A stretch of 64,000 bases of DNA. It comes from Parietichytrium sp. I65-24A (Eukaryota > Sar > Bigyra > Thraustochytrida > Thraustochytriidae). The notes under the pieces were generated by a model. It worked only from the letters and a program-made list of their open reading frames with translations, ran no database searches and was not told the origin of the DNA. The DNA lies in the NCBI GenBank assembly GCA_012862575.1, contig BLSF01000053.1:245990-309989 (forward strand), in the 5' to 3' direction. Position numbers and translations under genes: made by a program. This document shows positions 30,454 through 41,807 of the stretch, piece after piece; the first letter of the stretch is position 1; the number at the start of each line of letters is the position of its first letter.

Positions 30454-31627
30454 GGTCGCGCCTCCTCCTCCTCCTCCTCCTCGTGGGAGCTTCGGGGGCT
30501 TCTTCTTCCGGTTCTCCGGTTCTCCGGTTCCACGCGCACGCGCGCGCCGATGCCACGGGACTCCGCGGACGAAGCCTTCCTTGTTCTTCGGAGATCCTTG
30601 TTTGTTCGAACTGTTTGTTCTTTTGTTTGTTTGTGTCGAGTGATACGAGGCAGGGGCGTTACTCTCTCTCTCTTCGTCTCTCTCTTTCTTTCTATCTTTC
30701 TTTCTATCTTTTTCTTTCTATCTTTGCTTTCTTCTCTCCAGCTAGAATAGCCTTGGCCCAACTCCTCCTTCCTCCTCCTTTTTTTGCGGTGCGCAACGCG
30801 GACCGTTTCTCCGACCGGGTTCTCCCCGCACGGTTAGGCCTTTCGGTAGAAGCGGCGGTAGGGTCCGCGGGTGCTAGGCGGTGAGAGGCAGTGCTAGGCG
30901 GCGGCGTAGGCAGCGGCAAGGCGCGGGAGGACAGCTGCAGGGAGGAGGGAGGAGGAAGGAGGGAAGGAGGAAGGAGGGGGAAATTGCCGAATTCGGCCGA
31001 GCGAGGACGGTGAGGCGCGTACGTGTTGGTGTACGCACGTGTACGTGTACACGTGTACACGTACAAAGGCGCGCTGTGAGAGGGCGGGCGTCTGAGGCGC
31101 AGGATCATCATCAGTGCAGGCGGGTGTCCGCGCCGGGGACACTGAGGAAGGGAAGCGCGGAGAGAGAGCAAAAGAGAGAGAGAGAGAGAGAGGTCTTCTG
31201 ATAGATAGATTCCAATTTCAATTTGATTGATTGATAATAACAGAGAGTGTTTGATTCAACTAGTTGCGTTGTGTCAGTCTGCGGTGAGTCGGCTGAACAA
31301 ACAAAAGAGAGAGAGAGAACAAAGGACACACTTGAGCTGGAGTGTGCGTGGTACCCACAGTCAGTACTGAGTAGTGAGTACTGGGTACTCGAGTACCTAG
31401 TGCTGTGCCTTTGCCTCCTTTGCCCGTCCCGAGTGCGGCTGTTGATGTGGAAGTGGAAGTAGAAGTGCATGTGGATGTGGATGTGGAGGCTGTGAATTGG
31501 CTCATCTATTTCGCTGCGAAGAACAGACAGAGCAGACTGAATTCTGCATATTGCATTTGCATTTTGGTTATTCATCGACTCGACTTGCTGCTGGCGTTGA
31601 GTTGAGCTGAGTTGAGTTGAGGAGAAG
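30454..31627. other. Divergent promoter region between QSOX and the NMNAT-like gene
   Basis: Contains CTCCTC and CTCTCTTTCT tracts (30465-30485, 30660-30740), which are GA-rich on the QSOX coding strand, and GAGA tracts at 31158-31193 and about 31300-31320 on the NMNAT coding strand. A palindrome-rich stretch at 31013-31071 (CGTGTACACGTGTACACG) and the inverted element GTGTCCGCGCCGGGGACAC at 31124-31142 lie between them. A GTGGAT/GTGGAAGT hexamer run is at about 31445-31490. No gene seen. Confidence 0.5.
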
Positions 31628-32350
31628 ATGGACCCGGAGGCCGTGGTGGATAGGGTGGATAGGGTGGATGAGGTGGATAGGGCGGAGGGCGACCCCCGGC
31701 CGCCTCGAAAGCGCACGGTCGGGGTGTTTGGCTCTTCTGTGAACCCGCCGACGAACGCTCACGTCGCGCTCGTGCAGCAATTTGCTGAAAAGTTGGACAA
31801 GGTCATTGTGCTCCCTGTCTTCCGACACATTTTCGACAGCAAGTCTGACCTAGCCCCGTTTGAACACCGCCTGGAGATGGCCAAACTGGCCTTTCAACCC
31901 GCGAACCTTGGCGGCCGGTCCAACGTGGAAGTTTCTGCGTTGGAGCGGGACTTGGCCATGCTGGCCCTCCAGAGAGAGCAGGAGACAGGCGCTCAGAGCC
32001 CAACTCGTATTGGCACCATCGACGTACTGGATGCCATCCAGCTGGCTCCGGACGAAGAGGTGGTGCTCATTCTCGGGGGAGATACCTTTAACGACCTCGT
32101 AGATGGTAAATGGAAGAGCAGCGAGAGGGTCCTGTCGTTTGGCCAAATAGCTGTGTGCGAAAGAAGCGGTGTACCTGCCGTGGACCCGACGAAACTTGCG
32201 CACAATCACACCGTTTACAAGGTGGAAAACCTTGGCGCGTGTTCCTCTACTGCAGCGCGGGAAGCTTGTAAGAAGGATATTAACCAACTTGGTGCGTTTG
32301 TAGTGCCTGAGGTTCGCAAGTACATACTTGACAACGGTTTGTACACGTAG
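31628..32350 (+). CDS. Nicotinamide/nicotinate mononucleotide adenylyltransferase-like enzyme
   Basis: 240 residues, single exon. The core begins VGVFGSSVNPPTNAH, the nucleotidyltransferase signature in which TNAH replaces the usual TxGH/HxGH. Also visible are FEHRLEMAKLAF, the central RIGTIDVLDAI, VVLILGGDTFNDLVDGKW (the typical LGxDxFxxL strand of NadD/NMNAT) and near the C-terminus CSSTAAREA, corresponding to the ISST-x-R phosphate-binding motif. The likely reaction is NMN or NaMN plus ATP to NAD(+) or deamido-NAD. The N-terminal 30 residues are acidic and repetitive (VDRVDEVDRAE). No targeting signal is obvious. Family membership is strong; substrate preference cannot be read from sequence. 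Confidence 0.85.
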   Translation: MDPEAVVDRVDRVDEVDRAEGDPRPPRKRTVGVFGSSVNPPTNAHVALVQQFAEKLDKVIVLPVFRHIFDSKSDLAPFEHRLEMAKLAFQPANLGGRSNVEVSALERDLAMLALQREQETGAQSPTRIGTIDVLDAIQLAPDEEVVLILGGDTFNDLVDGKWKSSERVLSFGQIAVCERSGVPAVDPTKLAHNHTVYKVENLGACSSTAAREACKKDINQLGAFVVPEVRKYILDNGLYT

Positions 32351-32608
32351 CGTGCAGCGTTGAACAGTTTTGTTTTTAATTTATAGACCGTCGCGGTGTT
32401 CCCTTCTGGGATCAGCAATTCTAGTGCTAGCTATTTGATTTTGATTGATTGACATATATATATATTTAAGAAAAAATAAACGACGAAATGGAGAGCGGGG
32501 TGATTCCAAATCAAACCAAGCAAGACAAATGCAATGAATGAATATAACTTTGGATGATTATAGTTTACACTGGTAACGACTGGTGTTCAAGGTGCGGCAT
32601 TTGCAGGC
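32351..32608. other. Convergent intergenic region
   Basis: Short AT-rich spacer with AAAAAATAAA near 32470 serving as a likely polyadenylation signal for the NMNAT-like gene. No gene seen. Confidence 0.5.
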
Positions 32609-32703
32609 CTATGGTTTTGGTGCACGAGCAACTTCGCCCCGTGGCGGAAAACGCGTCATGTCTCCCACGCAATAGAGTTGTTTTCTGCAGAGAAGAGCCT
32701 TTC

Positions 32704-32755
<52 letters not shown>

Positions 32756-33592
32756 TCCTTCTTTCTTTCTTTCTTTTTTCACTTACTCTGTCAGAAGCTT
32801 ACCCTTTTTGGCAGCTGTTGGGGTGCCGGAGCTGGTGAGCGCCTCTTCAAGCTCTTCGTAAGCCTTTTTCTGCACCTCTTGCGTCCGCTGAAGACGTGCA
32901 ATCATCTCTGCCTCCATTCTCTCCAGCTTCTGTGCCTTGGTCTCAAACTTTTTGACCGCGTCCAGCTCTCCCTTGATCTTGCGCTGGTACTCCATCCGCA
33001 TTTTGATCTTTTGGCGCTCCTTCTCCTGCTCGATCTTTTTGCGCGCTTCCTCGTGCTGAGACTTGATCAGATTCTTCTTTTGCCGCGCCTCCTCTTGGAC
33101 AGCGGCTTTGTACTTTTGCAGCTCCTCTTCGTACTTTTTCTTGTCTCGTCTCACCTCCTTGGCTTCGCCCCGTTTCCTTTCGTGAACCTCCACCGCCTCG
33201 CGCCGGCGAGCCGCCTTAGCGAGCTCCTTCTCCATAAACCTCTGCTTGACAACCTTTGGGTCGCACGAATACGGCGAGTTTCCACCCCGGCCAATTTCGA
33301 GCTTCATCTTACGCTGCAGGTTCTCCTCGCGCATCTTGACAATCTGCTCCGCCCGCTTCTTGGTCTGCTGAATGCGCTGCTTGGCTTTGTCCTCCTCCTT
33401 CTTCAGCAGAAGAATGCGGTTTTCCAGGGCCAGCACCTCCTGCTCTTTATTCTTCCGCTCTTTCCTCGTGGCGTACAGAGTATTCACCGCATCGTTCCCC
33501 GGCGACCGCGGCGTGGGCTCCAGAGCGCGATCGTCGCCGTCATACCGCGGCGAGTCCATGTCACCTTCTCCAAGAAACTGTATCCTGTTCAT
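32609..33592 (-). CDS. Highly charged coiled-coil protein
   Basis: The main exon (33592-32787) encodes 268 residues that are almost entirely Lys/Glu/Arg-rich alpha-helix with heptads. A distinctive end, EAEMIARLQRTQEVQKKAYE, resembles helices of axonemal coiled-coil proteins. The frame would stop right at ACAGAGTAAGTG, a good donor. An intron of 102 bases (32685-32786) with acceptor CTCTTCTCTGCAG joins in phase to KQLYCVGDMTRFPPRGE and a TAG at 32609-32611, giving 293 residues. The predicted last exon is supported only by splice signals and frame. If unspliced, the protein is 269 residues and ends at 32783. An alternative start, MDSPRYDG at 33559, is possible. A cytoskeletal or flagellar role is a guess from composition. 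Confidence 0.75.
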
Positions 33593-35820
33593 CCTGCCGA
33601 CCCTGCCAAAACCGATTCGCTTTCCAAAGAGACTCTTCCCGAGCTATCAGCGCCTTGGCATCCCAACTCCAACCCCAGCCCCGGACAACTGGACAACTGA
33701 GGACTTGAACCACCGATCGACCTCGCCACGTCTGACGTGCTTGTGCTTGTGCTTGCGCTTGCTCCTGTGCGTGCGGCCGCGTTGCGCTTGCCCTGGTTGT
33801 GGACAGAACGATGATCGAGTTGCAACGGAGTGGCCTGTCGCGACTCTGGCTTGCAAAACCCAATCTATACAATGTATTCAATCTGTATAATCTATTCAAT
33901 GTTTTTATACAATCGACAATCGACAATCGGCAATCGACAAGCAACAATTGACAGCACTGTGTGCTGGCGCGACGAAAGGCAGCGCAATGGTTGTTGTATT
34001 CACTAGGTCACTTGCTCAATTGATCAATTGAATACTCAGTCAAACAAGAACAAGAACAAGGATTAGAACGAGAATGAGAACTAGAGGGAGGCGTCTTGGT
34101 CCGCGCCGGTGATCCGATGCATCAACTCGTCAACTCCAAAGCGGACTCACTGCTTGCATTCATGCTGCGTTGCTTTTTATTCAGCGATTCAAGTGTCGCG
34201 TGTCGATCCATTTCATTGGTTCATTTCATTTCATTTCGATCCATTCTTTTATCTGGTCTGTTTTGCATTGCATTGCTTTGCATTTCTTTCGCTGAGTTCG
34301 TTTGGTTTCAAAGTTTGGGCTTTTTCCATGTTGGCTCTCTGCGCCATAGAAAAACAAAAGTCCGTGCCGCCTAGCACTTGTATAGTGCTTCGCTGAGACC
34401 AATGTGAACGGATCTTTTTGGAACAAAGGAATGATCGTCGAGAGTAGTCGTTGAGTGGACTCGTTTGATTGAGTCGTTCGAGTCGATCATCGGCATCATC
34501 GAATCAACAAATGATAAATATGTATTGTGTTTCTGGTTCGGCGACGAAACTTTGGGCTGCTTTTCTGTGTGTTTTGTGTTTGTTTGTTGATGATGCGGAC
34601 CAGAAGGCTCATATTTCATGGCCGGCCTTGGCAGCCTTGTTCCCGTGAGATAGGATTTCGTTGACCAAGACGAGATATGATGCTGTGAGCGAGACACCTT
34701 CCGACCTCTCTGGCGCCAGTCGACTCTACTAGCTAGAGCTTGATGTGGCAAGTTGATGCGAGCAAGCTTGTGCGGGTTTATCTTCTTGGTTCTGGCTGTT
34801 CTGGCGGCTTGGACACAAGCTGTTTTGGTTCCGCATTCCCAGCTTTAATCGGCATCTCTTTTCTAGTAAGCCTTCGCTTTTGCGAGTATTTTTAAAGCTC
34901 GACTGTCAATGCAAGCGAGCTGCCAAGAGCTGCGCGAAGGGCAACCTGCTGAGTCCTGCATGCAGCGATGAGTCAGTGCAGTCAAAGACCGCTGCTTTTG
35001 TTGGGCTTTGCGCAAGCTTCGTAGCCGCTTGGTTTTGGCTCACAATTCGACGGCTTCCAGCATGATTTTCAGGCTTTCTTGCCTGATGCTTGGTGTTGTT
35101 GAACTCCTTTGACTTCTTTGATGACCTGCGCTCGAGACACTTTGATAGAATGTTAGTCAGTTCCGCTCGGCGCCAACGAACTGTACTGCAAAGCAAGCCC
35201 GGCTAAAGTCAACTTTGGGCCTTCGGATCGGCAAAAGTGCATGCCCGCACTGGCAGGTTGGGATTGGCAAAGAGATCTCGCGGCATGGGATGGGGCCACA
35301 TTTACAGTCTATCTCTTCTACGGAGAGGCTATGGAACCGGCCTCCATTTTCCTCAAGCACTTCTTCCGGCCAAATTCAGGTTGCGCTCTCTCGCCGAAAA
35401 CTGAACACCGGACAAAGAATGCACGTGCGAGTGCGCGTTGCGTAAAGAGACCAAGCAAGAGAAGATCCAATCCATGCATCCATGCATCCATCCATCCATC
35501 CATCCATCAATCACAATCCACAATCCCTTTTCTCCTATCCAACTCTTACCATCTCCTCTTCCTAACCCATCAACGGCCCACCGCCCTCCAACGCCTGTAA
35601 CGGCCGTAACGGCTGTGGCGTACTCGCGCCTGGCATCCCCGTACGCTAAACTTCTTCCGCGGTTATGCGCGCATACCTTAGGACGTAAGCAAGCAAGCAA
35701 GCAAACAAACAAACAAGGCACACGTGCGGTGGGGGATGGGAGGACAGAGCCAAACTCTGCTGAGGAAGCAAGCAAGCAATAAGCAATACAAAAGCAAGCA
35801 AGCAAGCAGCGTTTGTTGTT
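33593..35820. other. Divergent gene-poor interval upstream of the HEAT-repeat gene
   Basis: No supportable gene; the short open frames have no domain. Features are CTTGTGCTTGTGCTTGCGCT repeats near 33740, ACAATCGACAATCGACAATC near 33910, CATTTCATTTCATTT near 34220, CATCCATC repeats at 35470-35505, tandem CGTAACGG copies at about 35600-35615, GCGTAC elements at 35616-35645 and AAGCAAGCAAGC/AAACAAAC runs at 35690-35810. Confidence 0.45.
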
Positions 35821-38800
35821 ATGCATATGCATATGCATATGCATCATCATCATCATCATCATCATCATCATAGGAATGTGCACATGAGCGCGGACACGCC
35901 TGAGCAAGTGCAAGTGCAAGTGCAAAAGCATATGCATATGCAAATGCATATGCAAACGCCAACGCAAGTGCAGCTGGGGCTGGGTCTGGAGCTGGAGAAG
36001 GTGCGCGGCTGGGCCCGGGAAAGGCGTGTTCTGTGGCCCATGTTCACGCAGGTGCACCTGGAAGTAGAGCTTCGGACAGCGGCAGAGCTGGGCCTGTCGC
36101 TGGAGAGCGCGGTGGGCAGAATTGCTAAGGCTGCGCTGGCGGAAGACCGCGCGGACGAAGGGTTTCGATGGCCAACGAAGGCAGTGGCGGAGGTGCCAGC
36201 GGCGCTCTTGTCGAGCCCTGTGGTGGAAAGAGTGGTCGCTCGAGAGTGTCAGCACACGCTGCGAAGGGTCTTTGACAGGTTTGCCCAGGAGGACAAGTTT
36301 GTGGTGCCTGCGTTTGTCGCTGGCCGTGGCAGGAAGAGGAGCTACCCCGGGATAGGATATGCGGGCCTGTTGAATGCGGCCAGGTTTGTGGGTCTCGACG
36401 GGATGAAAGCAAGCTCGATTTCTCTGAACGCTCGTAGGTCGACATGGGCACTGCAAGAAGCAAGTGGTCGGAGCGAAACGCTGCTTTGCTTCCCCGAATT
36501 TGTGGAGTTTCTTCTTCGCTGCGCGTGCGGGCATTCGCAAGCGCCTTCCATAGAGTCCACTCTTGGCGCGCTTAACAAATGTCTTCAGGTTGGCCTGCAC
36601 AGACTTGACGGGACCTGCAGAGCGAACGCTGCGGAGGGGCTCATCGTCTCGGAACGGCCCCCGAGTGCGCCAAGACCCTTGACGCCTCGCAAGCGGCTGA
36701 GCGAAGACCTTTCAAAATGGCCGCATTCAGAGGAAGACGCGCTGGAATCTTGCGGAAGAGCCTTGGAGGACCTTAGAAGCCGTGTAGCCGGCGATATCGA
36801 TAATCGTGCGTTCACCTCGTTTTTGGAACTCGGGCACTCCTTTGTGGACGATTTCCCTTCTCAGGACATTTTCTTGCAGCAAAAACTACTGCCCGGAACG
36901 CGAGATCTGCTTTGCAAACTACTTGATCACAAGAAATTGGATATGGCCAGCAAAGTCGTGCCTTTGATTGTAAGATTGCACATCCACTGCGACGTAATCG
37001 ACTCGACTCTGTTGAGCGAATTAGGTGAGCAACACCTGTCATGGTTCGTCTCGGAGGTGATCAATGGCAGGAACGATCAGGCAAGCGCGGGTCAAAAGCT
37101 CGCTGAACGCGAGAGAGATGGTGGTAATGGCGAAGATTGGGAAGAGAGATCCATCCGATTAAAGTTTTTAATACAACTTGCCCGACGAGCAGAGTCGACC
37201 ACTGCCGCTGCGAAAGTCATTGAGCGACTATCGCAAGAACCTGTGTTTCAAGGTCAAGCATTACTCGGGTACTTTATCGATCTGCTGGAGCTTTCACAGT
37301 CTGCGATGCACGAGCGGTGTCTTTGCACAAGAGAACGTGCAACAAGCCTGCGTACCAAGTGGATATTGTGTGCTGGCGCTCTGGCGAGCAGCTCTTTGGG
37401 GAATCTACCGAGCGAGATGGCATGCAGGGCTCTCCGTGTGATGTCGAATACCTTGCGAGTTGGGGCTGCTAACCTGCACGCTTGCGCGTGGGCCCTGAGG
37501 ATGTGCGGGGACCCCGGTTTGCGGGTTTTGATAGGAATTGCGAGAAGTCGCGGAGTGACTTATAGTGCTCTTGCACGGCAAAGTGTTTGCTGGGCAATGC
37601 CGTGCAAACCAAAACGTATCAAATTTCAGGCGTGCGTTGAGTTCCCATCTGCAAATTTGCTTCCCTCGGCAAAGGTACTCACGCACCAGATGGAACCTTA
37701 CTTTGAAAGTTCCGTGTACGTGCAGATGCATGGCAAAGAGCATGGATTGAGCAAATTCATCGCACTCGACGGCGATTGTCAGGGGATTTTCTCGTCCTTG
37801 CTGTCCGACACTTTAGACAATGCTGCGGCCTGCAGACTGTTTGCAGTATTTGACGGCGAAGCCCTCTTGGACCGTTTTCGCGAGTGTCTGGAGGTGAAGA
37901 GTTTCTCCTGTGTTGAGAGACCGCCTGAAGCACGCAGCGATGTGTTTCCCGACCTGATAGACGTACTAACTCACGTCTTATCTCACGATGAAAGCATCGA
38001 GGTCCAGAGCAAAGCCGCTGTGGCTCTGGGGCAATGTGCTTCGCGTTGTGCTTCCAACGCTTTTTTTCTTGGCTGCCAGGTCTCTGAAAATCTCCAAAAA
38101 ACTTGTGAGAACGCAGACTTGGAGCTTCGATGCAGCGGCGCAATGGCTCTGGGAGAGCTGGCGCCGCGGTACGTCGTACTGCTAAAGCGCGAACGCGCCG
38201 AGGAGTGCATGCAAGCCTGCATGAGCATGGACAAAATTGTCGGAACATTAGTACGTCTCCTGGAGGGGGACTGCTCGTGGAAGGTTCGTGTTCAGGCAAC
38301 TATTGCTCTTGGAAAATTCGGAGTGTTGTGTTCGAAGCGCGCCGTCCCAGCCATTGAAGGCGCCATGTTGAAAGGCCGTCTTCGACATGTTGCTGCCGGG
38401 GAGTCGTTGGCAAGAATGGGCGAGGAAGGGGTCCGAAGTCTCTTAAAAATTTTGGCGACTCGACCAGTGTTGAGCTCTCAGGTCAAGCTTGCAGCGCTGC
38501 ACGGTCTTGGTTGCATGGACCCTTCCAAGTACCACCAGCTGCTTGACACAATCATCGCGAGCATCATCGCGAGCTGCAAGGACCCGAATGCACCAATTCG
38601 CGCCTCGGCGTTGTGCACATTGGCCAAAATATCTGCCCATCCTCGCGCCGTTGCCCGGACGGCGTTGAGCAGCAAGTCACTGAACTCGATCTTTTACCGT
38701 GCATTGTCAGATACCAGTGAGCTGTGCTCTATTCCCGCAGCAGAGTATCTCGCATCCCGAGGCCCAGAAGGAGAGTTCTTGTTGCTTACGGCTTTGCATT

Positions 38801-38964
38801 CGCCGGCATCTACTCGCGCAGCAAAGGTCGCAGCTTTGAACGGGCTGGCGCTCGTAGGAATTCGCGCAATCAAGACCTTGCAGAGCGTACCCATCGACCT
38901 GCGCAAACCTGCTTTCGAAGCCATGAAAAAGCACGGCATCTCGCTGGCACAGTCTATTGACTAA
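35821..38964 (+). CDS. Large HEAT-repeat protein
   Basis: 1047 residues in one exon. The C-terminal half (about 700-1040) is a run of paired helices typical of HEAT/armadillo repeats, for example SKAAVALGQCAS, CSGAMALGELAPR, RVQATIALGKFG, RASALCTLAKIS and KVAALNGLALVG. The N-terminal third has a helical region around 90-240 with an EF-hand-like FDRFAQEDKFVVPAF segment of uncertain meaning. The first 45 residues are Met/His/Gln-rich because the 5' end is an ATGCAT then CAT microsatellite. The conserved protein may start at the in-frame MSADTPEQ at 35884 instead. HEAT proteins act as scaffolds or transport factors. No specific family is recognised; similar proteins occur in flagella, but that is not shown here. 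Confidence 0.85.
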   Translation: MHMHMHMHHHHHHHHHHRNVHMSADTPEQVQVQVQKHMHMQMHMQTPTQVQLGLGLELEKVRGWARERRVLWPMFTQVHLEVELRTAAELGLSLESAVGRIAKAALAEDRADEGFRWPTKAVAEVPAALLSSPVVERVVARECQHTLRRVFDRFAQEDKFVVPAFVAGRGRKRSYPGIGYAGLLNAARFVGLDGMKASSISLNARRSTWALQEASGRSETLLCFPEFVEFLLRCACGHSQAPSIESTLGALNKCLQVGLHRLDGTCRANAAEGLIVSERPPSAPRPLTPRKRLSEDLSKWPHSEEDALESCGRALEDLRSRVAGDIDNRAFTSFLELGHSFVDDFPSQDIFLQQKLLPGTRDLLCKLLDHKKLDMASKVVPLIVRLHIHCDVIDSTLLSELGEQHLSWFVSEVINGRNDQASAGQKLAERERDGGNGEDWEERSIRLKFLIQLARRAESTTAAAKVIERLSQEPVFQGQALLGYFIDLLELSQSAMHERCLCTRERATSLRTKWILCAGALASSSLGNLPSEMACRALRVMSNTLRVGAANLHACAWALRMCGDPGLRVLIGIARSRGVTYSALARQSVCWAMPCKPKRIKFQACVEFPSANLLPSAKVLTHQMEPYFESSVYVQMHGKEHGLSKFIALDGDCQGIFSSLLSDTLDNAAACRLFAVFDGEALLDRFRECLEVKSFSCVERPPEARSDVFPDLIDVLTHVLSHDESIEVQSKAAVALGQCASRCASNAFFLGCQVSENLQKTCENADLELRCSGAMALGELAPRYVVLLKRERAEECMQACMSMDKIVGTLVRLLEGDCSWKVRVQATIALGKFGVLCSKRAVPAIEGAMLKGRLRHVAAGESLARMGEEGVRSLLKILATRPVLSSQVKLAALHGLGCMDPSKYHQLLDTIIASIIASCKDPNAPIRASALCTLAKISAHPRAVARTALSSKSLNSIFYRALSDTSELCSIPAAEYLASRGPEGEFLLLTALHSPASTRAAKVAALNGLALVGIRAIKTLQSVPIDLRKPAFEAMKKHGISLAQSID

Positions 38965-41807
38965 CGGGCGGGATTTTGAGCCAAAGTCACTTCTTCCCAA
39001 CACGGATTACACGGATAGCCGTTGTGGTGACGATCCTCAGGCTCAGGCTCCGCAACGCCCGGGTAATGAAGCCATCGAAGTTCAGGCATGTTCAGGCGGA
39101 GGTTTTTTCAGAAGGTGAAGGGAAAGCACACTCCAAGAATTGCTTTGTCTGGCAGAAATTAGGTTTCGGTACTACTAGTTTGCGGGGTGCGTCAGAGATT
39201 TAGAAAGAGCTCCGCTATACCAAAAGCAGTTGAATTATATAGGTATGTCGGCATGAGGATGTCCCATCGAAGCCATTATATTTTTTGATTTTCCAAAGCT
39301 GTAGAGTAATTGTAAAAACATAGCAAATTGAAAGCCAAACATACACAGTAGAAAGAAATTGGCTTCATTTCCGATCATCATCAATCATCATCATCATCAT
39401 GCCATTCTATGCCAAGTTGCCAACAACGAATCATACACGCTGCGCAGCAATTTTTACCCTTTTTGTTGATAAGAAAATTTTCATTTTTGAATGAACAGAA
39501 TGTGTGATGTTTTGTTTTTTATTTTCTAGGCGACGGAGAACCGTATGGAGAACCCGTTACCATCATCAGGCCTGTCCAAATGAAATTCTGAGAACCCAAC
39601 GCGGGACCGGAACCATGCGGAACCCACTCCGCGCTGCTCAGGTGTTCGAACTAGACCAATCTAATAGTCATCTTCCATCTTCGGTTTTCTCACTTCGAGC
39701 TCGTGGGTGAGTGAGTGCGAGCTAGACGCAGTTCCGGAACGGTCCGGGGAAGTTTTGAAGAACCGAGATACCATTCGCCTGGTTCATCCTGGTTCCAGGA
39801 ATCCGACTCGAGAAGGGTTAGGGTACCCGGGCTTGTAAACTACACCCCAGTCTCCTATTATGCATTGAGTCCTTCCAAAGATAATGGGGCTATGGGGCGA
39901 TTAATTCTATTAGTTCTTGTCTCTAGTTTATAAGATTCATTCCGGGAAGGAGATTCTATCTTTCTCCTCTATGGAGTACTACAGTATCCATTATACTCGA
40001 GGAAACGAATGGTTCCCAGCAATTGTAGTTGGGCAGTTTTATGCTCCAATTCGAGGATACTCTAGCCATGCTATGGCAGTCTACAGAGAAACAATGTGCG
40101 AGAGAGTAGTGGAAGGAGGAAGGAGGGCTCCTCACAATTTGAAGAAAAGTAATTATCTGAGCACATGGTTCGACTTAAGAGTCTTCGTATTCCTCATAGA
40201 ACACTTCCCCTCACAAGGAATGATTGGTCTTCAACTTCTACTCTAGTGCATAAGCCTCACTACATTTGTTAAAGTCACCGGGGTCCTAAAAGACTACTAA
40301 AAGAGGATCCCGGCTCAGCGCTCTACGCTCATGGTATCAGCACAGCTAGAACCCGCAAAGATATTTTTTTAGATGCTACAGATATTCACACGGAAAACAA
40401 TAGTCTGGCCCTGCTCCCCCGCAAAATGAGCGGCCTTTGCAATTAAGGAACGACTATGGCATCTTATTAAGAACAACGAATGCTATTCCTCAGGGTAATA
40501 ATGTTTTATGACAACTGTTAGCACTGCCGCCACGTCAACGAGAGGGCAAGACTTTTCTTTCTTTCTTTCTTTCTTTCTCACTCACTCACTCACTGACTTG
40601 AATCCATTTCCACTCCTCTTGTTATTTTTCTCCCTCGAAGAAAAAGAAAAAGAGAAACTATTTTCCTTTTCGCAATCTGCTCGTCACTCTCAACTGCAAT
40701 CCCTAGTGAAAGAACTAGATGTACCTCGGCCAAAATTCCCCCCTACACTACTTCTCCTCTGGTCTTCTTATTATCGACTACCGGATACAGTTAGTCTGCC
40801 GTCTTCTTCACCTCTGCGAGTAGGCATGAGTAGGCTTTCAGTCAGATGAGTGAATGAATGGTGGTGTGGCTCCTAGCTAATCGGTTATCTGGCAGTAGAC
40901 ATTCAGTATCTTTCGAGCATGAAAGGGGAAAATGCAGACGCCTTTGTCCCCTCACATCGCTTGGTCCCTGACCCATCAAAGTTGAGCGAATGTAAAAGGA
41001 GGGAGAGGGAGCGGAGGAAAGTTCTCTTCTCTCAATGGAGTGAGTGGTTCACCATCCAGTCCATTCGAGGCCAGTAAGACCAGGGCAACTGTTTGTCTCT
41101 CAAACTAAAGATTTTCCTCGCAAATCTTTTCCAAACTCAACAACAATACATTGGGAGAGAGTCAACAAAATAATACGCAGCACAAAGCCCCCTATCGCTA
41201 CCTACTCACCTCCTATGCACAAATCTTTCCCCCTATGCCCCACCCATCCACTACTCTAGTGCCCTCCCCACCCCCGCTCCCTCACTCTCTATCTTGAAAA
41301 AAAAAGGTGTATCCACCCACATTGTCTCTCTCTCTCTCTGTCTCTCTCTCTCTCTGTCTCTCTGTCTCTCTGCTGCGAGAGATTGCGAGAGAAAGAGAAA
41401 GAAAAGAAAGAGTGAATGAATGAATGAATAATTTAATGAAGCAAAGAACGAATCCCTCCCGCCCTGCTGCCGCGGCTCCCAGCTCCTACCTCCATCCTCT
41501 ACCCGCCGGTAGGCCAGCTCGCCACCCACCCACCATTCATCCAACTCATCCCACTCATCCATCCATCATCCATTCATCCATTCATCCATCCACATCCAGT
41601 GCTACCATAACCCCTATCCCCTCCTACCCACAGAAGCCATAGACCAGTAGCTGGGTGCGTGGGCAGTAGTCCGCGAACCTTGTCCAGCCTGTCGCTCAGA
41701 GAACAGAGAGAGTCAGAGACAGAGACAGAGAGAGAGCGCGCGCGAGAGCGAGAGCGACAGTGACCGGAGAGCGGAGAGCGTAGTTAGAGCGAAGGAAGAG
41801 AGGCAAG
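38965..41807. other. Gene-poor interval upstream of EF2
   Basis: No confident gene. A 109-codon frame at 39917-40246 is noted separately. Repeats are ATCATCATC near 39377-39400, TTTCTTTC then CACTCACT at 40554-40594, CT-rich tracts at 41321-41372 and ATCCATTC repeats at 41555-41592. The last 110 bases (41698-41807) are a GA/GACA-rich leader ending in GGCAAGATGG at the EF2 start. Confidence 0.5.
39917..40246 (+). other. Orphan open reading frame, unrecognised
   Basis: 109 codons; the best start is the internal MEYYSIHYTRGNEW rather than the first in-frame start-like codon. The composition looks protein-like (WFPAIVVGQFYAPIRGYS and a hydrophobic C-terminus), but codons are A- and T-rich unlike neighbouring genes. 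No domain is recognised and the surrounding sequence is unlike other gene starts here. It could be a lineage-specific gene, a mobile-element fragment or chance. Confidence 0.2.

Noticed and set aside
29207-30750. Long open frames (478 and 347 codons) antisense to QSOX
   Set aside because: They are Ser/Pro/Arg or Ile/Val low-complexity translations of the GC-rich QSOX exon, which itself has clear thioredoxin and Erv motifs.
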